Source of the DNA: Roseateles sp. XES5 | GTDB taxonomy: Bacteria; Pseudomonadota; Alphaproteobacteria; Rhizobiales; Rhizobiaceae | Direction: 5' to 3' | DNA: 64,000 nucleotides | NCBI RefSeq assembly: GCF_020535545.1 | Contig: NZ_CP084752.1 | Location: 2,755,501 to 2,819,500 of the forward strand | In this document: positions 57,362-64,000 of the stretch, one piece after another | Position numbering within the stretch: the first letter of the stretch is position 1 | How the letters are laid out: each line of letters opens with the position of its first letter | The notes under the pieces: generated by a model | What the model was told of the DNA's origin: nothing | Seen by the model: only the letters and a program-made list of their open reading frames with translations | Databases searched by the model: none | Translations under genes and position numbers: made by a program

Positions 57362-59041
57362 ATGGCCGAGGTAAAATCCGATATCGAAATCGCCCGCGCC
57401 GCGAAAAAGCGGCCGATCCTGGAGATTGGCGAAAAGCTTGGCATTCCGCCGGAGCATCTTCTGCCCTATGGCCACGACAAGGCGAAGATCGGCGCCGAAT
57501 TCATCGCCGCGCAGAAGGACCGGAAGAACGGCAAACTGATCCTCGTCACGGCGATCAATCCGACGCCGGCCGGCGAGGGCAAGACGACGACGACGGTCGG
57601 CCTCGGCGACGGGCTCAACCGCATCGGCAAGCGGGCCGTCACCTGCATCCGCGAGGCCTCGCTCGGCCCCTGCTTCGGCGTGAAGGGCGGGGCCGCCGGC
57701 GGCGGCTATGCGCAGGTCGTGCCCATGGAGGACATGAACCTCCACTTCACCGGCGACTTCCACGCCATCACCTCGGCGCACAATCTGCTCGCCGCGCTCA
57801 TCGACAATCACATCTATTGGGGCAACGAGCAGAATATCGATATCCGCCGCATCGCCTGGCGGCGGGTGATGGACATGAACGACCGGGCGCTGCGCCAGAT
57901 CGTCGGTTCGCTCGGCGGCGTTGCCAACGGTTATCCGCGGGAGACGGGCTTCGACATCACCGTCGCCTCGGAGGTCATGGCGATCCTCTGTCTTTCGACG
58001 GACCTGAAGGACCTCGAAAAGCGCCTCGGCAGCATCATCATCGGCTACCGGCGCGACAAGTCGCCGGTCTTCGCGCGCGACATCAAGGCGGACGGCGCGA
58101 TGACCGTGCTGCTTAAGGATGCCATGCAGCCGAACCTCGTGCAGACGCTGGAGAACAACCCGGCCTTCGTGCATGGCGGCCCTTTCGCCAATATCGCCCA
58201 TGGCTGCAACTCCGTCATCGCCACGACGACGGCGCTGAAACTTGCCGACTATGTGGTGACGGAAGCCGGCTTCGGGGCGGATCTCGGGGCGGAAAAGTTC
58301 TTCGACATCAAGTGCCGCAAGGCAGGGCTGAAGCCGGATGCGGCGGTGATCGTCGCGACCGTGCGCGCCATGAAGATGAATGGCGGGGTGAAGAAGGACG
58401 ATCTCGGCCGCGAGAATGTCGAAGCCGTCAGGAAGGGCTGCGCCAATCTCGGCCGCCACGTGCAGAACGTGAAGAAATTCGGCGTTCCCGTCGTCGTGGC
58501 GATCAACCATTTCACCTCGGACACCGACGCGGAAATCCGGGCGGTGAAGGAGTTCGTCGCCACGCTCGGCGCGGAAGCCATTCTCTGCAAGCACTGGGCG
58601 CTGGGCTCGGCGGGCATCGAGGAACTGGCGCGCAAGGTGGTGGACCTTGCCGAATCCGGTCTTTCGCAGTTCTCGCCGCTCTATCCCGACGAGATGCCGC
58701 TGTTCCAGAAGATCGAGACCATCGCCAAGAACATCTACCATGCCGGCGAGGTCATCGCCGACAAGACGGTGCGCGACCAGTTGCGTGTCTGGGAAGAGCA
58801 GGGCTACGGCAATCTGCCGGTCTGCATGGCCAAGACGCAATATTCCTTCTCGACCGACCCGAACCTGCGCGGTGCGCCGACGGGCCATACGGTGCCGGTG
58901 CGTGAGGTGCGGCTGTCGGCCGGCGCAGGCTTCGTCGTCGTCATTACCGGCGAGATCATGACCATGCCCGGCCTGCCGAAGGTGCCTTCGTCGGAGAAGA
59001 TCTTCCTCAACGACGAAGGCTATATCGAAGGGCTGTTCTGA
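57362..59041 (+). CDS. fhs: Formate-tetrahydrofolate ligase
   Basis: This 559-residue enzyme makes 10-formyl-THF from formate, THF and ATP. It has the nucleotide-binding [20 protein letters not shown] (about 64-83), [40 protein letters not shown] and the C-terminal [13 protein letters not shown]. Length is typical. The ATG at 57362 follows GGGGGAG. It is monocistronic and could supply one-carbon units for purine and Met synthesis or dissimilate formate from demethylation reactions. Confidence 0.97.
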   Translation: MAEVKSDIEIARAAKKRPILEIGEKLGIPPEHLLPYGHDKAKIGAEFIAAQKDRKNGKLILVTAINPTPAGEGKTTTTVGLGDGLNRIGKRAVTCIREASLGPCFGVKGGAAGGGYAQVVPMEDMNLHFTGDFHAITSAHNLLAALIDNHIYWGNEQNIDIRRIAWRRVMDMNDRALRQIVGSLGGVANGYPRETGFDITVASEVMAILCLSTDLKDLEKRLGSIIIGYRRDKSPVFARDIKADGAMTVLLKDAMQPNLVQTLENNPAFVHGGPFANIAHGCNSVIATTTALKLADYVVTEAGFGADLGAEKFFDIKCRKAGLKPDAAVIVATVRAMKMNGGVKKDDLGRENVEAVRKGCANLGRHVQNVKKFGVPVVVAINHFTSDTDAEIRAVKEFVATLGAEAILCKHWALGSAGIEELARKVVDLAESGLSQFSPLYPDEMPLFQKIETIAKNIYHAGEVIADKTVRDQLRVWEEQGYGNLPVCMAKTQYSFSTDPNLRGAPTGHTVPVREVRLSAGAGFVVVITGEIMTMPGLPKVPSSEKIFLNDEGYIEGLF

Positions 59042-59043
59042 CG

Positions 59044-59061
59044 GGGGCGCTTGCGCGCCCC
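59044..59061. terminator. Hairpin between convergent fhs and DUF1993 genes
   Basis: A 7-bp stem GGGGCGC/GCGCCCC with a TTGC loop directly follows the fhs stop. Confidence 0.65.
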
Positions 59062-59069
59062 TTCCGTCC

Positions 59070-59576
59070 TTACGTGCGGCCGAGGAAATCCAGCTTGCCG
59101 ACGGCAACGCCGTTGTGACGCAGGATCGCGTAGGCGGTCGTCAGGTGGAAATAGAAGTTCGGCAGCGCGAAGCCGAGCAGATAGTCCTTGCCGGACGAGC
59201 TGACATCGCCGCTGCGCGTCTTCATGACGACGGTGCGCTCCGCCGCGCCTTCGAAGGCGGCCTGCGGCACGGAGGCGAGATAATCCACGGTCTTTGCGAT
59301 GCGCGCGCGCAGGTCCGCAAAGGTCGTCTCGTCATCGGGGAAGCTCGGCGCTTCAGTGTTGGTGAGGCGGGCTGCGCTGGCCTTGGCGGTGTCGCTGAGG
59401 CGCTGGATCTGGCCGGCAAGCGACAGCATGTCGGGCGCAAGGCGGGCATTGACGAGAATTTCCGGCTTGAACTTCTTTTCCTCCGCAAAGGCCTCCGCCT
59501 TGTCGAGCAGCTTGGACAGGACGGCGAAGCCGCGCTGGAAGGCGGGGATGGAAAGATCGTAGGGGGTGATCGACAT
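59070..59576 (-). CDS. DUF1993 family protein
   Basis: This 168-residue helical-bundle protein opens SITPYDLSIPAFQRGFAVLS and contains LAPDMLSLAGQIQRLSDTAK and FALPNFYFHLTTAYAILRHN, all DUF1993 features. The fold is DinB-like; the late FHLTTAYAILRHNG contains a His pair typical of the family. Function unknown. AAGG precedes the ATG. Confidence 0.93.
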   Translation of the reverse strand: MSITPYDLSIPAFQRGFAVLSKLLDKAEAFAEEKKFKPEILVNARLAPDMLSLAGQIQRLSDTAKASAARLTNTEAPSFPDDETTFADLRARIAKTVDYLASVPQAAFEGAAERTVVMKTRSGDVSSSGKDYLLGFALPNFYFHLTTAYAILRHNGVAVGKLDFLGRT

Positions 59577-59678
59577 CGGCGAGAACCTTTGGCTTGAATG
59601 CAGGAGGGCCGCGACGGGCCGCGCTACAGATAGGAGGCGACCGGGCGTCTTTTCAGGAGCAGGGCGAAAATAACGCGT

Positions 59679-60338
59679 CTACCAGCAATAGCGATAGCCG
59701 CCGCGCCGTTCCTTCACGTCGAGATGCAGGTGGTTCTGGTGGGCGGCGTCGCTGCCGGGATCGAGCACGGTCGTGAAATAGAGGCAGGCGGCCTCCGTGA
59801 TGGCGCGCTGGAAAGCGCCTTCCAGCGTGGCGTCCTTGTCGGCGGGGCGGATGGTGAGGCTCTTGCCGCTCTTCAGCGCGAAACCGGCGATATCGATGGC
59901 ATTGCCGAAGGCGTGTTCGGAAATCCTGCCCTCCTCTGCGCCATTGCGGTTCTTGCAGACATAGGCCGATGCCTGTGACAGGCCGGTAATGGTTTCGCCC
60001 GGCATGGCGGCTTCGAGCGAAGGCTTCACCGAGCCTTCCATCCAACGGGCCAGTTGCAGCGCTGTCTCGCAGCGAACGGTCGCCGCGGGCTCGACCGCGA
60101 CGCCGCCCGGCAATGTCTTGAGCAGGACCGGCCGGTCGATGCCGCAGGCCTTGCTGTCATGAAGGGCAGGGGCCTCCTCGAAGACGGCGCCGATTTCCGT
60201 CAAGGCCGCCCGACACGCGGCCTGCGCGGTGTCGTCCTCATGCGGACGCTCCCTGGCCTTTTCCGCCTCTATCTTCGCCTCGTCCGCGGGCTCGACCTTT
60301 TTCGCCTCGTCGGCAGGTTGCTGCCCAGGGCGTGGCAT
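59679..60338 (-). CDS. Extensin-like family protein; start region disturbed
   Basis: This protein of at least 219 residues carries the extensin-like C-terminal domain: RISEHAFGNAIDIAGFALKS (about 138-157) and HQNHLHLDVKERRGGYRYCW at the end, a D,D-peptidase-like metal site with His/Asp residues. The first 45 residues are Pro/Glu/Lys-rich. The frame stays open upstream of the ATG at 60338 and there encodes a good signal peptide (TLRRLTLLAAILVLAGAADL), but without ATG, GTG or TTG. An ATG at 60432 is one base out of frame because of a CCCC run (reverse strand of 60426-60429). The native start is therefore unclear. Confidence 0.8.
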   Translation of the reverse strand: MPRPGQQPADEAKKVEPADEAKIEAEKARERPHEDDTAQAACRAALTEIGAVFEEAPALHDSKACGIDRPVLLKTLPGGVAVEPAATVRCETALQLARWMEGSVKPSLEAAMPGETITGLSQASAYVCKNRNGAEEGRISEHAFGNAIDIAGFALKSGKSLTIRPADKDATLEGAFQRAITEAACLYFTTVLDPGSDAAHQNHLHLDVKERRGGYRYCW

Positions 60339-60507
60339 CGGAAGGGGGCCTTCCTTCGGCAGGTCGGCGGCGCCGGCAAGAACGAGGATGGCGGCAAGGA
60401 GGGTGAGGCGGCGAAGCGTGGTGATGGGGCATCTCCCGGCTGACGTGGGCGGCAGGGAAACGCGGGGGAGGCAAATTGGTTGCGAAAAGGCCGGTTGGAA
60501 AGGCTGC

Positions 60508-60610
60508 TAGAGTTTGTCAGGGAAAAGTGGGAACCGATTTTCCCGAAAAGACAAACGAAAGCAAAAGACTTCAGAGCATGTCTGGTTCAATCTGAACCTG
60601 ACATGCTCTA
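60508..60610. repeat. Intergenic palindromic element, family A (copy 3, inverted)
   Basis: A 103-bp full copy in inverse orientation to 15143-15245. It runs from TAGAGTTTGTCAGGG to ACATGCTCTA. The final CTA is the TAG stop of the small reverse-strand gene that follows. Confidence 0.9.
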
Positions 60611-60916
60611 GATGCCGGCGCCGTGGGTGATTTCTTCCGCGGCCGGACGGTGGACGGCGCCGTCGAGGACGATGGCGCGGACGCGGTCTATGAGGTGGAT
60701 GTTGTCGCCGGCATCGTTGGTGGCGATGAGGTCGAGGAAGAAATCCACCATGGTGCGGGCTTCCTCGGCATTGCGCGGGTCATGCCGATAGATGGTCTGG
60801 AAAACGGTCGCGATGCTGCCGTCCAGAGCCTTGAATTCGGGGGTCTCGTATTCTTCCAGCGTTCCCGCCAGCCGAAGCTGCATGTCGCGGAACGTTTCAA
60901 CCATGCCGGAAACCAT
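60608..60916 (-). CDS. Small conserved-looking hypothetical protein
   Basis: This 102-residue protein is acidic and mostly helical (METFRDMQLRLAGTLEEYET-like start after MVSG; ARTMVDFFLDLIATNDAGDN in the middle). It has no signal peptide and no motif I recognise. GAGG stands 9 bases upstream of the ATG. Its TAG stop lies in the family A repeat, so the native C-terminus may have been changed by repeat insertion. Confidence 0.65.
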   Translation of the reverse strand: MVSGMVETFRDMQLRLAGTLEEYETPEFKALDGSIATVFQTIYRHDPRNAEEARTMVDFFLDLIATNDAGDNIHLIDRVRAIVLDGAVHRPAAEEITHGAGI

Positions 60917-61303
60917 GGGTGTTTGCCTCGATCTCGTGTCCAGCGGTGATTAGCATATGCTCAAAAAGACGGCAAACACTCGCATATCCCGAGAATTCGG
61001 GATGGAAGCAGGATTGTTGCGTGTTCGGCGTTGTCCTGGAACGCAATGAAATGCCGGGTCGCGCTGTCGCGCAACATCCTGAGCGCGCTTGTCAAAGGCC
61101 GGCATTTATGTGACAGGGCGGCCCGGCTCTCTAACTTGATTGAAGAAGTCAGCTTTTTTATCTTGACAAGTTTAATCATGTTTCATAGCGATGAGGCGGG
61201 CTCAAGCCCACCACGTTTTCGCCATATTTCCGCATGGCTCGCAGCCGGTGCACTCCTGTGCGTCGGAGCGATGTCGCGCGAGCTGACCTAGTAGAGGATA
61301 GAC
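60917..61303. other. Intergenic region upstream of the TonB receptor
   Basis: This 387-base divergent gap holds the receptor promoter and iron box at 61163-61191. A forward open frame at 61031-61291 is present but has no ribosome-binding site and unlikely composition. Nothing else is evident. Confidence 0.5.
61163..61191 (+). promoter_or_regulatory. Iron-responsive (IRO-type) box overlapping a promoter
   Basis: TGA-N9-TCA (61164-61178) matches the RirA operator of rhizobia. It overlaps TTGACA (61163-61168); TAGCGA (61186-61191) is 17 bases downstream as a weak -10. Repression by RirA under high iron is inferred. Confidence 0.6.
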
Positions 61304-63547
61304 ATGCAGGCCCGGCGCTCCCGTTCCGCACTTCTGGCATGCACGGCACTGGCCGTGCTCTCGCTTTCCGCCGATGCATTCGCGCAGGATGCTGCCGCCG
61401 CCGGCGACAGCACCGCCCTGCAGCCCATCGTCGTCAAGGGCAAGCGGGTCGGCACGCCCGGCATCGTCGGCGACACGCCGCTTGCCTCCGAAACGACGGC
61501 AGAAACGATCCGCCAGAAGGACATTGCCAGCGTCAAGGACCTCGGCAACACGACGGAAGCCGGTGTCGACTATGTCGAAGCGCGTCCCGGCGCGGCCGGC
61601 GGCATGTTCATTCGCGGCATGGGCGGCGCGCGCATCGCGACCCTCATCGACGATATCCCGATCCCCTATCTCGAAACGCTGACGCGCTCCGGCGGCCCGT
61701 CGCCGACGACGGGCGTCAGCGACAGCACCGACAGCTTCGACTTTTCTTCGCTTGCGGGCGTGGATGTCGTGCGCGGTGCGGATTCCAGCCGTATCGGCGG
61801 TGGCGCGCTCGGCGGCGCGCTGGTGCTGCGCACGCTGGAGCCGGAAGACCTGATCGGCGAAGGCAAGACCTGGGGCGGCCTTGCCCGCGCCGGCTATGAC
61901 GGCAAGGACGAGAGCGTCAACGGTTCGCTCGCCCTTGCAGCCCGCTTCCAGGATACGTCCGTTCTCCTCCAGGGCGGCTACAAGCGCGGCCACGAATCCG
62001 ACAACCGCGGCGATGTCGACGTCATCGGATCGACGCGCACCAAGGCGAACCCGTCGGACACCACCCAGAACAACCTGCTCTTCAAGGTGCGGCACGAGCT
62101 GGAAGGCGGCCATCGCATCGGTCTGACCGCCGAGCGCTTCGACCTCGACACCGATACGGACCTGAAGACCCTGCAGGCGACGACGGGCACGCCCTCGCTC
62201 ACCTTCAAGCCGGGCGACTACAATGGCTACGACGACACGCAACGCCGCCGCGTCTCGCTCGACTACGATTACACCGCACCGGAAGCCGGTGGTCTCATCG
62301 ATGCGGCCAAGCTGACCTTCTACTGGCAGGGCCTCACCAAGGAAGCGGGCTCCTTCGGTTCGCGCAACAGCGGCACGCGCTATGAGCGCCACAACACGAC
62401 GGAAGAAAGCTCCGTCGGCGTGACGGGCGGCCTGATCTCGACCTTCGACACCGGCACGTTCAGCCACACGCTGCGCGTCGGCGGCAATGTCGGCTTCTTC
62501 TCCTACGACCAGTACCTGCGCGCGGTGCCGGACACGGCCTCCCAGGCGGACGTTCCCAATGTCGACGGCGTGCGCCTCGGCCTCTATGCGGACGACGAGA
62601 TCGCCTTCGGCGACAGCGGCTTCAGCCTGACGCCGGGTGTCCGTTTCGACTGGCACCAGTACGACCCGAAGGTTTCCGACGGCTTCAACCGCAACACCGG
62701 CATCGGCTATTTCGGCTTCCCGACGGAGCGCAGCGGCGGCCGCGTCTCGCCGAAGCTGCTGGCCTCCTACCAGGTGACGCCGGAACTCGGCCTGTTCGCA
62801 CAGTGGTCCATGGCCTATCGCGCGCCGACGGTGGCTGAACTCTACAGCAACTTCACCAATGTCGCTGGCGGCTACGGCGTCATCGGCAACCCGAACCTGA
62901 AGTCGGAAACCGGCCATGGCTTCGAGGTCGGCGCCAACTACGAGACGAACGACTTCCAGGGCAAGCTGACGGTCTTCCACAATCGCTACCGCAACTTCAT
63001 CGCGGAAACGACGGCCTTCACCAACGCCTTCCCGCCGGGCTACTACCCGCAGTTCATGATCAACAGCTGGGAAAACCTGAACCGCGTCGAGATTTCGGGC
63101 GTCGAACTCAAGGCGCGCAAGGACCTCGACAACGGTTTCTTCGTGCAGGGCTCGCTGGCCTATGCCTACGGCAAGGACAAGGATACGGGCAACTTCATCC
63201 GCACGGTCGCCCCGCTCAAGGCCATTGCCGGCGTCGGCTATGCCGCCGACCACTGGGGCATGGAGCTGACCGGCATCTTCTCGTCCGGCATGCGTGACGA
63301 TGGCAATGCCAAGACCTTCGACGCGCCGGGCTACGGCATCGCCAACCTCACGGGCTGGTGGGAGCCGGAGCAGATGGAAGGCCTGCGTGTTCAGGCCGGT
63401 GTCTACAACGTCTTCGACAAGCTCTACTACAACGCCGTCGGCGTGCGCCTGAAGGACCCGACCTCGGTCGCCAGCACCAACCAGCCGATGCCCTATTATT
63501 CGGAGCCCGGCCGCACCTTCAAGGTTTCGCTGACCCAGCGTTTCTAA
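61304..63547 (+). CDS. TonB-dependent outer-membrane receptor, haem-receptor type
   Basis: This 747-residue protein has a signal peptide (cleavage likely after ADAFAQ, about 27), a TonB box-like LQPIVVKGKR, a plug (GMFIRGMGGARIATLIDDIP; VVRGADSSRIGGGALGGALV) and a 22-strand barrel ending in a terminal Phe. FRAP- and NPNL-like motifs (AYRAPTVAELY, GNPNLKSE) place it near haem receptors such as ShmR/HmuR. No His lies between those motifs, where many haem receptors have a ligand, so haem as substrate is likely but not certain. AGAGGA precedes the ATG. Confidence 0.88.
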   Translation: MQARRSRSALLACTALAVLSLSADAFAQDAAAAGDSTALQPIVVKGKRVGTPGIVGDTPLASETTAETIRQKDIASVKDLGNTTEAGVDYVEARPGAAGGMFIRGMGGARIATLIDDIPIPYLETLTRSGGPSPTTGVSDSTDSFDFSSLAGVDVVRGADSSRIGGGALGGALVLRTLEPEDLIGEGKTWGGLARAGYDGKDESVNGSLALAARFQDTSVLLQGGYKRGHESDNRGDVDVIGSTRTKANPSDTTQNNLLFKVRHELEGGHRIGLTAERFDLDTDTDLKTLQATTGTPSLTFKPGDYNGYDDTQRRRVSLDYDYTAPEAGGLIDAAKLTFYWQGLTKEAGSFGSRNSGTRYERHNTTEESSVGVTGGLISTFDTGTFSHTLRVGGNVGFFSYDQYLRAVPDTASQADVPNVDGVRLGLYADDEIAFGDSGFSLTPGVRFDWHQYDPKVSDGFNRNTGIGYFGFPTERSGGRVSPKLLASYQVTPELGLFAQWSMAYRAPTVAELYSNFTNVAGGYGVIGNPNLKSETGHGFEVGANYETNDFQGKLTVFHNRYRNFIAETTAFTNAFPPGYYPQFMINSWENLNRVEISGVELKARKDLDNGFFVQGSLAYAYGKDKDTGNFIRTVAPLKAIAGVGYAADHWGMELTGIFSSGMRDDGNAKTFDAPGYGIANLTGWWEPEQMEGLRVQAGVYNVFDKLYYNAVGVRLKDPTSVASTNQPMPYYSEPGRTFKVSLTQRF

Positions 63548-63566
63548 GGTCCTGACCATCGATCGG

Positions 63567-63595
63567 AAGGGGCGGCTTCGGCCGCCCTTTTCTTT
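63567..63595 (+). terminator. Intrinsic terminator after the TonB receptor gene
   Basis: A 10-bp stem capped by TTCG (63567-63576 with 63581-63590) runs into a T-rich tract. Confidence 0.85.
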
Positions 63596-63616
63596 TTGGC
63601 GCGGGGAAGGTTGCCC

Positions 63617-63645
63617 TTGCGCAAGCCCGCATCTGCCGCTAACAA
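63617..63645 (+). promoter_or_regulatory. Promoter of the trp leader
   Basis: TTGCGC (63617-63622) and TAACAA (63640-63645), 17 bases apart. The expected start is within one or two bases of the leader ATG at 63654, so the leader mRNA is leaderless, as reported for S. meliloti trpL. Confidence 0.65.
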
Positions 63646-63653
63646 TTCCCGCC

Positions 63654-63698
63654 ATGGAAAACGCACGCATCATCGCTGGCTGGTGGTGGGCTCGCTGA
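63654..63698 (+). CDS. trpL: trp operon leader peptide (three Trp codons)
   Basis: A 14-residue frame encodes MENARIIAGWWWAR. Three consecutive Trp codons near the end and the WWWAR ending match rhizobial trpE(G) leaders. Ribosome stalling at Trp codons when charged tRNA-Trp is low would favour the antiterminator over the terminator at 63734. In S. meliloti this leader also releases a trans-acting RNA and peptide. Confidence 0.9.
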   Translation: MENARIIAGWWWAR

Positions 63699-63733
63699 GG
63701 CGGCCTTGACCAGTCATGCGTGATTGAGACGAC

Positions 63734-63765
63734 AAGCCGCCCGGAACCTTCGAGGCGGCTTTTTT
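63734..63765 (+). terminator. trp attenuator terminator
   Basis: An 8-bp stem AAGCCGCC (63734-63741) with GGCGGCTT (63754-63761) is followed by T residues to 63765. The upstream GGCGGCC at 63700-63706 can pair with GCCGCC as antiterminator. Confidence 0.88.
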
Positions 63766-63811
63766 GTGTTCGGGCCGCCTCAAACGTCCGGGCCTGAAAC
63801 GGAGTTGGGGA

Positions 63812-64000
63812 ATGGCCACGAAAATTCTGGAAGACGGCGGCGAAGCCTATGAAACGCGGGGCGGCGTGACCGTCACCCGCCGTCGCCGCGCGGCGGATTA
63901 CGCTGGGGCGATCTCCGCCTATGTCGACAAGCTCGACGAGCGGCGCGGCGCGGTCTTCTCCTCGAACTACGAATATCCGGGCCGCTACACCCGCTGGGAT
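63812..64000 (+). CDS. trpE: Anthranilate synthase TrpE(G), N-terminal fragment (runs off the right edge)
   Basis: The first 63 codons are visible: [20 protein letters not shown], then [20 protein letters not shown] and [16 protein letters not shown]. This matches the start of rhizobial anthranilate synthase, usually a fusion of TrpE and TrpG (over 700 residues), catalysing the first step of tryptophan synthesis. GGAGTTGGGGA precedes the ATG. The leader peptide and attenuator upstream confirm the identity. Confidence 0.93.
   Translation, partial: MATKILEDGGEAYETRGGVTVTRRRRAADYAGAISAYVDKLDERRGAVFSSNYEYPGRYTRWD

Noticed and set aside
61031..61291. A small forward gene upstream of the TonB receptor
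   Set aside because: It lacks a ribosome-binding site, overlaps the promoter and iron box, and its peptide has no family resemblance.

Overview
The window looks like chromosome of a Rhizobiaceae bacterium (Sinorhizobium/Ensifer, Shinella or Rhizobium type). The evidence is a high-GC, densely packed gene set with many rhizobial hallmarks: a fused anthranilate synthase preceded by a Trp-rich leader peptide and attenuator, a BacA-type peptide transporter, a choline ABC transporter choXWV, a GcvA-type LysR gene divergent from a DUF1127 gene, an RirA-type iron box before a TonB receptor, and short palindromic intergenic elements. I see no phage, insertion sequence, CRISPR array, tRNA or rRNA.

Layout. 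1-12.7 kb: the 5' end of a circularly permuted ATP-grasp gene, an EamA permease, a DEAD-box helicase, an AlkC-like DNA repair protein, a host-attachment family protein, a non-pyrrolysine MttB-family methyltransferase, a large multi-PAS hybrid histidine kinase, a tRNA-modification pair (mnmD and a divergent FAD oxidoreductase), and a PRC-barrel protein. 12.8-21 kb: purine and ureide catabolism (puuE-uraD-allA-uraH, guaD, xdhC), with an MFS transporter that has an attenuator-like leader, the LysR/DUF1127 pair and a 3-hydroxybutyrate dehydrogenase. 21-30 kb: glpK, a CxxCC cluster protein, a self-contained ECF42-type sigma module with two matching promoters, a luciferase-like oxidoreductase, methionine aminopeptidase, an MFS permease and bacA. 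30-42.4 kb: polysaccharide deacetylase, NnrU, a TPR protein with der, an AraC regulator, PEBP, kdgK with an Ldh-family dehydrogenase, alpha-glucosidase, adenine deaminase and aldose epimerase. 42.5-50 kb: GNAT, an omega-aminotransferase with foreign codon usage, ArsR, a HugZ-like protein, choXWV, thymidine kinase and cytochrome c. 50.3-57.3 kb: an uncharacterised five-gene operon (coiled-coil protein, unknown protein, AAA+ ATPase, DUF6638-like protein, DUF2333-like membrane protein) with a decayed DUF559 nuclease remnant inside it. 57.3-64 kb: formate-THF ligase, DUF1993, an extensin-like protein with a start-region problem, a small unknown gene, a TonB-dependent receptor, and the trp leader with the start of trpE(G).

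The genes of most interest work together as follows. PuuE, UraD, UraH and AllA carry 5-hydroxyisourate to glyoxylate, GuaD and Ade feed purine bases in, and XdhC matures xanthine dehydrogenase; urate oxidase and the xanthine dehydrogenase structural genes are not in the window. The sigma factor, its DGPF/YciI partner and an SRPBCC protein share a TGTCGG-N17-CGTC promoter.

Two families of about 100-bp palindromic repeats sit directly on gene ends. Their TAGAG...CTCTA termini provide the TAG stop codon of nine genes, in two cases for both members of a convergent pair. The best leads for new biology are the five-gene AAA+ operon, the leaderless mini-ORF plus terminator upstream of the MFS gene, and these stop-codon-supplying repeats.
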